Source of the DNA: Nitrospirota bacterium | Lineage (GTDB): Bacteria > Nitrospirota > Nitrospiria > Nitrospirales > UBA8639 | Reading direction: 5' to 3' | DNA length: 11,146 nt | Assembly: GCA_029865515.1 (NCBI GenBank) | Contig: JAOUGQ010000088.1 | Coordinates: 1-11,146, forward strand | Part shown: positions 6,026 through 11,146 of the stretch, piece after piece | How positions within the stretch are numbered: the first letter of the stretch is position 1 | Layout of the letters: the number at the start of each line of letters is the position of its first letter | The notes under the pieces: model-generated | The model's database searches: none | Told to the model about the DNA's origin: nothing | Seen by the model: only the letters and a program-made list of their open reading frames with translations | Program-made: the position numbers and the translations under genes

Positions 6026-7615
6026 TTACACCGCTGCACTCCCTAGCCCTGAAAGTGAACCGACCTCAACAAGGGATGGAGTGGGTTCCTGGTAGGAATT
6101 CAGATAGGCATGATGATCATGCATCGTGGCCCCTTCAGGAAGCATCTCCCATAACGGACCCAACTTCCCACGAATTTTTCTGGCGTAAAACTTTGGCAAC
6201 TCCACCGTTTCGCCTTCCAGGAAGTCACGGACCGACACATCCTTATCCAATAATCTTCGGATTTTCGTGTGGTACTTGATCCGGCCGAACCCTTCACTCG
6301 ACACTGACCGGATGAAATTAAACCACTTGGGAATCCAGCCCCGATTCAGTATTACCCGCTTCGCAATCATCTGCCAGGAAAACGCATGTTGGGACAGGTT
6401 TATAACGTGATCATAAAATTCCGGCCAGGCATAATGCTTGGGACGCACATTCATCGCGTGATTGTTATCGAGAAAATGAAACGGAAAGGGCAGCACTCGC
6501 CCCTCCCGTTGCAATTCCCGGTTAAAGGGGGCCGCTTGGCCGAATGCCGTGAGCAGGGAAAACGCCGGGAAGGCCCCGGGAGCCAGATCTAAAAACTGTT
6601 TGGTCAGCTCAAAGGGCTCAGGCCCCTGATCGGAATCCAATCCCAACACAAAATTGACCTGGACATAGGGAATATAGCGCAGGATCAGATTGATATGATC
6701 CGCCACCTGCTTCACTTTTTCCTGCCCGGTATGGCGACCGGTCCGTGATTTCTCTCCCATGTCATACCACGACTCAATGCCCGGCAAAATCGCCTTGAAT
6801 CCATTTTGCTTTAATCGTTTCAGATGGGGTTCTGACAGGAGAGAGAGCGTACTTTCTGCAATGAAGTCGATGCTATTGGGAGGAACCGCCGTTTCAATGG
6901 CCCGCATATATTCCTGGAACCTGACTCCGAAATTGGGGTCGTGCCAGGCCACAATCGGTCGTTTGATCTTCGTCCGCAAAAATTTCAAATCCTCGCTGAT
7001 CTGGTCAAATGACAAAGGCTGATAGTCGACATTGGCGTCTACGCAAAACCCGCAGGTATAGGGACATCCCATGCTGCCGATCATGGGCACGACTTTAAAG
7101 GACGTGGAAGCTTTGGCGATGGTCGGCTCAATGAACTTCCAGCGTTCCTTCACTCCCGGCAACTCGGTCGGCTGTCGAGCCGCAGCGAGCTGGACCCCAA
7201 GCGGACGATGCGGTGAACAATCGGCCAGAATATCTTGAATCAGGTTCTTGTCGGTAAACCCCACCACATAGTCAAAATATTTAGCAGCATCCTGCGGATA
7301 GCTCCGGGAATGAGGCCCGCCTAACACCGTCACGGCCCCGCGAGCTCGAAACATGCCACTGATGGCATAGGCCGTGAGCGCCGATCTGGTAAAGGCCCCG
7401 ATGAACACGATATCCGTCTCGTCCACCAATTCCTGCTGGAGGTCTTCCCTGCCGGTATAACAGACAAAGCGCACCTGATGACCTAATTCCTCACACCAGA
7501 CGCCCACCACTTGAGGCATGATGCTGGCCAGATTTTGATTCATGACCCGGGCATAGAGGGAATTGGTCGGACCCTTGGTAACAAGATCCAATATCGTCAC
7601 CCGACGTGGGCGCAT
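6026..7615 (-). CDS. Radical SAM protein with N-terminal cobalamin-binding-like region
   Basis: 529 residues. The N-terminal part (about 1-150) has the form of the B12-binding fold found before many radical SAM cores, with FIGAFTRSALTAYAISGMFR and VLGGPHSRSYPQDA. It lacks the DxHxxG motif of cobalamin-ligating His domains. The radical SAM core (about 175-375) has the iron-sulfur motif CPYTCGFC (Cys184, Cys188, Cys191), a WHDPNFG strand, the GIESW motif (279-283) that contacts SAM in such proteins, and VNFVLGLD. The C-terminal part (about 390-529) is specific to this protein and contains MHDHHAY. A strong GAGGAGGT (7628-7621) five bases before the ATG fixes the start. The gene stands alone, divergent from typA and convergent with the sortase gene. 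Such enzymes often methylate or rearrange unactivated carbons in lipids, cofactors or natural products; the substrate cannot be told from the sequence. Confidence 0.85.
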   Translation of the reverse strand: MRPRRVTILDLVTKGPTNSLYARVMNQNLASIMPQVVGVWCEELGHQVRFVCYTGREDLQQELVDETDIVFIGAFTRSALTAYAISGMFRARGAVTVLGGPHSRSYPQDAAKYFDYVVGFTDKNLIQDILADCSPHRPLGVQLAAARQPTELPGVKERWKFIEPTIAKASTSFKVVPMIGSMGCPYTCGFCVDANVDYQPLSFDQISEDLKFLRTKIKRPIVAWHDPNFGVRFQEYMRAIETAVPPNSIDFIAESTLSLLSEPHLKRLKQNGFKAILPGIESWYDMGEKSRTGRHTGQEKVKQVADHINLILRYIPYVQVNFVLGLDSDQGPEPFELTKQFLDLAPGAFPAFSLLTAFGQAAPFNRELQREGRVLPFPFHFLDNNHAMNVRPKHYAWPEFYDHVINLSQHAFSWQMIAKRVILNRGWIPKWFNFIRSVSSEGFGRIKYHTKIRRLLDKDVSVRDFLEGETVELPKFYARKIRGKLGPLWEMLPEGATMHDHHAYLNSYQEPTPSLVEVGSLSGLGSAAV

Positions 7616-7921
7616 AGACTACCTCCTCAAATTGGGACAACGAGAGAAACTGAGTAGAGTGGTAAAAAGAGGGTTCTCCAGAAGCTTTCTTACCGTATAG
7701 GAATTCAGGAGTGAGGTCAAGAAAAGCCAGTTGCATTAAGCCGGATCTTCCTGTACGGTTTTAGATGAATCGACCGTCTCGTAGGATCCAAGCCATTCTC
7801 CGGCCTTTCTGGCCGGTGCCGTAGCCCAAATCTCCTCAGACCGGCCTCGATACGCAACCTCAGCATTGGACAATGTCGTTCGTGCTGCGTGCGGTTGTGT
7901 CCAACAAAGGAATTGACTGTC
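7616..7921. other. Divergent intergenic region between radical SAM gene and typA
   Basis: This region must hold the promoters of both flanking genes. It contains a perfect hairpin CCGGCC (7800-7805) / GGCCGG (7811-7816) with a 5-base loop, on the typA side. No clear -35/-10 pair for typA was found by eye. No further gene is seen. Confidence 0.45.
7695..7721 (-). promoter_or_regulatory. Possible promoter of the radical SAM gene
   Basis: On the minus strand, TTGACC (7721-7716) and TATACG (7700-7695) resemble -35 and -10 boxes, but the 15-base spacer is shorter than the usual 17. The location, about 80 bases before the start codon, is reasonable. This is only a candidate. Confidence 0.25.
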
Positions 7922-9760
7922 ATGCCGAATCAAAAACGACGAAAAGACCTTCGCAACGTTGCCATCATCGCTCATGTCGATCATGGCAAAACCACACTGG
8001 TCGACGCCCTGCTCAAACAAACCGGCGCACATGTGTTTAAAGAAGGCGAAGCCGTCATTATGGATTCGAATCCTTTGGAAAAAGAACGGGGTATTACGAT
8101 TTTTTCGAAAAATGCCTCGCTCCTGTATAAAGATACGCGCATCAACCTGGTGGATACGCCGGGCCATGCCGACTTCGGTAGCGAAGTGGAGCGAATTCTG
8201 CGAATGGTGGACGGCGTGTTATTGCTCGTGGACGCATTTGACGGCCCGATGCCTCAAACCAAATTCGTCCTCAAAAAATCGTTGGAACTGCATCTGAAGC
8301 CCATCGTGGTTATTAACAAGATCGATCGCCCCAATGCCCGGCCTGAAGAAATCGTCAATCAGACCTTCGATTTGTTTTGTGAACTGAACGCCACCGACGA
8401 ACAATTAGATTTTCCCATCGTATACGCGTCCGGCAAAGAAGGGCGAGCCACTCTGGATTTGCTTGATCCCGCAGTCGACATGAAACCCTTATTGGACACT
8501 ATCATTCATCGGGTCTTACCGCCAGTGGCTGATCCTGAGCAACCGTTTCAAATGCTTGTGACCATGCTGGAATATGACTCCTATATCGGTCGTGTTGCCG
8601 TGGGACGGATTGTCCATGGCATGATTGAACTCGGAAATCCCATCGTCGCGGTGAAACGGGATGGCACCATTTCTCGTGGAAAGGTCACGAAACTGTTGGC
8701 CTACCAGGGACTGGTCCGTGTAGAAACCGAATCCGCGTTAGCCGGGGATATTATTTCCCTGGCCGGGGTTCAAGACGTCCGTGTGGGAGAAACTCTTGCT
8801 TCCCCCCAAAACCCGACAGCCTTACCCACCGTTAATGTCGATGAACCCACTATTTCCATGAACTTTTCCCACAACACCAGTCCCTTGGCTGGGAAAGACG
8901 GGGGACGGTTTCTCACATCGCGGCACATTCGTGAACGGCTGGCTCACGAGGCCATGATGAATGTGGGCATCAAAGTGGAGGAGACCGACGGAGGCGAGCG
9001 CTTTAAAGTCTCCGGACGAGGCGAACTCCATTTGTCCATTTTAATCGAGACTATGCGTCGTGAAGGGTTTGAATTGGAAGTGTCCCCCCCAAAAGTCATT
9101 TACAAAGAAATTGGTGGTGAACTTCTTGAACCGGTCGAGCTCGTGGTCATTGAGGTGGACCCCGGGTATCAGGGCGCGGTGATCGAAGCGCTCGGCGGTC
9201 GGAAAGCGGAAATGAAAAATCTGCTCATCAGTGCCGTGGGCACGGTCCGTATGGAATTCCACATCGCGTCCCGGGCCCTCTTAGGATTTCGCAGTGAATT
9301 ATTGAGGATGACCAGAGGAACCGGCGTCATGTCGCAAACCTTTCACGAGTACCAACCCTTCAAAGGAGAGATTCCTCATCGTTCGGCCGGCGTCCTGATC
9401 TCCCACGGCCCCGGACAAGCGGTGGCCTATGGGTTGTGGGGTCTCCAGGACCGTGGAGAAATCTTCCTCCATCCCGGAGCGGACCTCTATGAAGGCATGA
9501 TTGTCGGGATTAACAATAAAGGGAACGATCTGGTGGTCAATGCCGTTCGGGAGAAAAAACTGACGAATATCCGTGCGTCCGGGTCAGATGAAGCTATTCA
9601 CCTGATTCCGCCACAAGAAATGACATTGGAATTTGCTCTGGAATTTATCGAAGACGACGAACTGGTCGAAGTCACCCCCAAAAGCATTCGCCTTCGCAAA
9701 CGTTATCTCACCGACAACGAACGCCGGGCCGCCCGCAACCAATCCAAGAAGGCCCAATAA
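7922..9760 (+). CDS. typA: TypA/BipA ribosome-associated translational GTPase
   Basis: 612 residues, the usual length for TypA. The N-terminal GTPase domain has every signature: AHVDHGKT (17-24), ERGITI (55-60, switch I), DTPGH (78-82), NKID (132-135) and SGKEG (170-174). Elongation-factor type domains follow, with GRGELHLSILIETMRREGFE typical of the EF-G domain III family, and then the TypA-specific C-terminal part with SHGPGQAVAYGL and the ending RKRYLTDNERR. TypA binds the 70S ribosome near the factor site and supports ribosome assembly and growth under stress such as cold. I chose the ATG at 7922, with AAAGGA ten bases upstream and MPNQKRRKDLRN as a normal N-terminus; a GTG 11 codons upstream in the same frame is less likely. 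It appears monocistronic, with a hairpin terminator shortly after the stop. Confidence 0.97.
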   Translation: MPNQKRRKDLRNVAIIAHVDHGKTTLVDALLKQTGAHVFKEGEAVIMDSNPLEKERGITIFSKNASLLYKDTRINLVDTPGHADFGSEVERILRMVDGVLLLVDAFDGPMPQTKFVLKKSLELHLKPIVVINKIDRPNARPEEIVNQTFDLFCELNATDEQLDFPIVYASGKEGRATLDLLDPAVDMKPLLDTIIHRVLPPVADPEQPFQMLVTMLEYDSYIGRVAVGRIVHGMIELGNPIVAVKRDGTISRGKVTKLLAYQGLVRVETESALAGDIISLAGVQDVRVGETLASPQNPTALPTVNVDEPTISMNFSHNTSPLAGKDGGRFLTSRHIRERLAHEAMMNVGIKVEETDGGERFKVSGRGELHLSILIETMRREGFELEVSPPKVIYKEIGGELLEPVELVVIEVDPGYQGAVIEALGGRKAEMKNLLISAVGTVRMEFHIASRALLGFRSELLRMTRGTGVMSQTFHEYQPFKGEIPHRSAGVLISHGPGQAVAYGLWGLQDRGEIFLHPGADLYEGMIVGINNKGNDLVVNAVREKKLTNIRASGSDEAIHLIPPQEMTLEFALEFIEDDELVEVTPKSIRLRKRYLTDNERRAARNQSKKAQ

Positions 9761-9797
9761 TCACCGACTCCTTCCATTTATGGCTAGAAATTTTCCC

Positions 9798-9845
9798 GCC
9801 TCGCCGTCACGGATGAGTCACGGCGAGGCCTTTGGCCCTTTTCCA
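9798..9845 (+). terminator. Rho-independent terminator of typA
   Basis: GCCTCGCCGT (9798-9807) pairs perfectly with ACGGCGAGGC (9820-9829) around a 12-base loop, followed by CTTTGGCCCTTTTCC. The 10-bp G/C-rich stem 38 bases after the typA stop is a good terminator, although the T-tract is interrupted. Confidence 0.75.
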
Positions 9846-10074
9846 AATTCGATAGGGAAATCCTGGAGGCTATGCGATTCTTCTTGATCCCTACCCGTTT
9901 AAAGAAATACCAACCTCTCATCCCGGAATACGATGAGTTCTTTTCCGGCAATCCGGCACATTTCCTTGGCCCTCTGATCATCAGGATTTTCTTAAAATGG
10001 TGACGTGGTGGGTTTGCAAAGTCGGTTTTTGTGAAAAACTTTCCTGATTCCGTCGTTTTCCACCACACAAGTAC

Positions 10075-10103
10075 TTTCCTCTTTCTTCGTTTTTACGTAT
10101 AAT
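10075..10103 (+). promoter_or_regulatory. Likely promoter of the dapF homologue
   Basis: A perfect -10 box TATAAT lies at 10098-10103. The -35 position (10075-10080, TTTCCT) matches TTGACA poorly, so an activator or upstream contacts may be needed. Transcription would start near 10110, giving a leader of about 75 bases. Confidence 0.45.
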
Positions 10104-10110
10104 TCAGGTC

Positions 10111-10160
10111 CTACCGTCCAGCCGGGAACAAGCCTTTCCGAAAGGACCAGCACCCGGTAG
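10111..10160 (+). promoter_or_regulatory. Structured 5' leader of the dapF homologue
   Basis: CTACCG (10111-10116) pairs with CGGTAG (10155-10160), enclosing CCTTT (10133-10137) and AAAGG (10141-10145). If transcription starts near 10110, the mRNA would begin with this stem. It does not cover the ribosome binding site. I do not recognise a known riboswitch, including the lysine riboswitch. Confidence 0.3.
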
Positions 10161-10185
10161 CGATCCATCCCATTGTGGAGCAGGC

Positions 10186-11055
10186 ATGAACAATCTTTTT
10201 TTTAAAGGGCATGGCTTGGGGAATGACTATATTGCCCTCGACCCCGCCAAACTTTCCTTTAAATTAACTCCGCGCACCGTCCGTGCCCTCTGCGATCGAC
10301 ATTGGGGGGTGGGGAGTGACGGTATTCTGGCACTCACCCCTTCAAAAAAGGCGGATTTTGGTTTGCGGATTTACAATCCTGACGGAAGTGAAGCGGAAAA
10401 GTCAGGTAATGGACTACGGATTTTCGGCTGCTATCTCTATCACACCAAGCACACGAAGAAAAAACAATTTACGGTGGAAACCAAAGGAGGCCTGGTCGAG
10501 ATCCTTTTGGAACTCAATGGTGATGGATTCGTGAATGGGGCCACAGTCGATATGGGGCGGGCCTCATTTCAACCCATTGCCCTCCCCTGTACCTTGCGCG
10601 TACCGGAATTGATCCAACAACCGGTCAAGGCCGCCGGACAATCCCTCCGGTTTACCGGGGTCAGCGTTGGAAATCCGCATTGCGTGGTGTATAAGAAACG
10701 GGACGAGCAATGGACCCGCCAGGATCTTTTGGAAATCGGTCCCGAACTGGAAAACCACATTATTTTCCCGAAACGGACCAATGTCCAATTGGCCGTTCCC
10801 ACGGGACCCCGGGCCATATCTATTTTAATTTGGGAACGGGGTGCGGGAGAAACACAAGCATCAGGGTCCTCCGCCTGTGCGGCAGCCTGTGCAGGAGTAC
10901 GATTAGGATTGGTCAAAAGCCCGGTTCGAGTGAAAGCCCCTGGTGGGACACTGGATATTACCGTCGATGCTCAATACAACATAACGATGAACGGCCCCGT
11001 GACCGAAGTGGCCAGAGGGCAAATCAGTCAAGCCTTTATTCATGGCTTACGCTAG
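10186..11055 (+). CDS. dapF: Diaminopimelate epimerase homologue with both catalytic Cys replaced by Ser
   Basis: 289 residues, full length for DapF, which interconverts LL- and meso-diaminopimelate for lysine and peptidoglycan. Family motifs run in order: HGLGNDY (9-15), GVGSDG (41-46), NPDGSEAE (64-71), GNPHCV (162-167), TNV (198-200) and ERGAGETQA (217-225). The substrate-binding residues known from Haemophilus and E. coli DapF (Asn13, Asn64, Asn163, Asn199, Glu217, Arg218 here) are all present. The two acid-base cysteines are not: the usual CGNG reads SGNG with Ser73, and the usual ACGSGA reads ASGSSA with Ser226. The Cys of the usual RCF after GNG is Ile. The reading frame is clean, so this is not a decayed gene. 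GTGGAG five bases before the ATG supports the start. It has its own likely promoter behind the typA terminator. It may be a non-epimerase paralogue, a binding protein or a variant enzyme; family membership is certain, activity is not. Confidence 0.9.
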   Translation: MNNLFFKGHGLGNDYIALDPAKLSFKLTPRTVRALCDRHWGVGSDGILALTPSKKADFGLRIYNPDGSEAEKSGNGLRIFGCYLYHTKHTKKKQFTVETKGGLVEILLELNGDGFVNGATVDMGRASFQPIALPCTLRVPELIQQPVKAAGQSLRFTGVSVGNPHCVVYKKRDEQWTRQDLLEIGPELENHIIFPKRTNVQLAVPTGPRAISILIWERGAGETQASGSSACAAACAGVRLGLVKSPVRVKAPGGTLDITVDAQYNITMNGPVTEVARGQISQAFIHGLR

Positions 11056-11146
11056 GCACTTGCGACTTTACCAACCCCACAACCGAATCTTACCGCTATT
11101 CCTTTCTGTTTGGTTTATTCCGGCAATTTTGGAAACTCAAACGGAA
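11056..11146. other. Window end after the dapF homologue
   Basis: These 91 bases contain no start codon with a ribosome binding site on the plus strand and no clear terminator hairpin. Nothing can be assigned. Confidence 0.4.

Larger units (their letters stand above)
9761..10185. other. Intergenic region between typA and the dapF homologue
   Basis: It holds the typA terminator at its start and the dapF promoter and leader at its end. Between them is a 43-codon frame (9872-10003, ATG to TGA, beginning MRFFLIPTRLKKY) whose only Shine-Dalgarno-like sequence is two bases from the ATG. I do not call it a gene. Nothing else is recognised. Confidence 0.5.

Noticed and set aside
7889..7921. GTG start adding 11 residues to TypA
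   Set aside because: The ATG at 7922 has a Shine-Dalgarno sequence at acceptable distance and gives the family's normal N-terminus.
7736..8167. 143-codon minus-strand open frame across the typA start
   Set aside because: It is antisense to the conserved GTPase motifs of typA and contains no protein signature of its own.
9872..10003. 43-codon frame beginning MRFFLIPTRLKKY
   Set aside because: GGAGG is only two bases from the ATG, there is no known family, and it lies just after the typA terminator; it could be a remnant but cannot be supported as a gene.

Overview
The window looks like chromosomal DNA from a Gram-negative bacterium. A membrane-tethered OmpA-type peptidoglycan-binding domain, a Gram-negative type sortase and a diaminopimelate epimerase homologue imply a thin, diaminopimelate-containing wall. 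The family content and the style of the intergenic repeats (TGTCATTCCCGA-type palindromes, and a hairpin built on GCCACTTTT/AAAAGTGGC) remind me of Nitrospira-like genomes. That placement is recollection, not proof, and no rRNA or lineage marker is present to settle it.

Layout. (1) Positions 1-980, minus strand: the N-terminal part of a TfoX-like protein cut by the window edge, and an unrecognised 241-residue protein; this part looks more A+T-rich than the rest. (2) Positions 981-1986: about 1 kb without a convincing gene, holding dispersed-repeat hairpins, a terminator-like hairpin and, at 1829-1844, a good sigma-54 (-24/-12) promoter. (3) Positions 1987-5663, plus strand: a three-gene sortase operon made of a membrane-anchored OmpA-domain protein, a VIT/VWA-domain surface protein ending in a sortase sorting signal (WPQTAT, membrane helix, short Arg-containing tail), and a class GN-like sortase whose start codon overlaps the stop of its presumed substrate (ATGA). 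(4) Positions 5664-6025: repeat DNA with MITE-like ends. (5) Positions 6026-7615, minus strand: a radical SAM protein with an N-terminal cobalamin-binding-like region. (6) Positions 7922-9760, plus strand: typA (bipA), a ribosome-associated GTPase, with a terminator. (7) Positions 10186-11055, plus strand: a dapF homologue with its own likely promoter and a structured leader.

How the genes work together. The clear functional unit is the sortase operon: the substrate is made just before its dedicated transpeptidase, and the OmpA-domain partner could link the system to peptidoglycan. It corresponds to the sortase, single target and PdsO-type OmpA protein combination described for Proteobacteria, here without a histidine kinase or response regulator in view and with sigma-54 control suggested upstream.

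The most unusual observation is the dapF homologue. Both catalytic cysteines (first in the usual CGNG motif, second in the usual QACGSGA motif) are serine (Ser73 and Ser226), while the substrate-binding motifs around them are intact. It is either a catalytically altered or inactive paralogue, or an epimerase using a chemistry that is not described for DapF.
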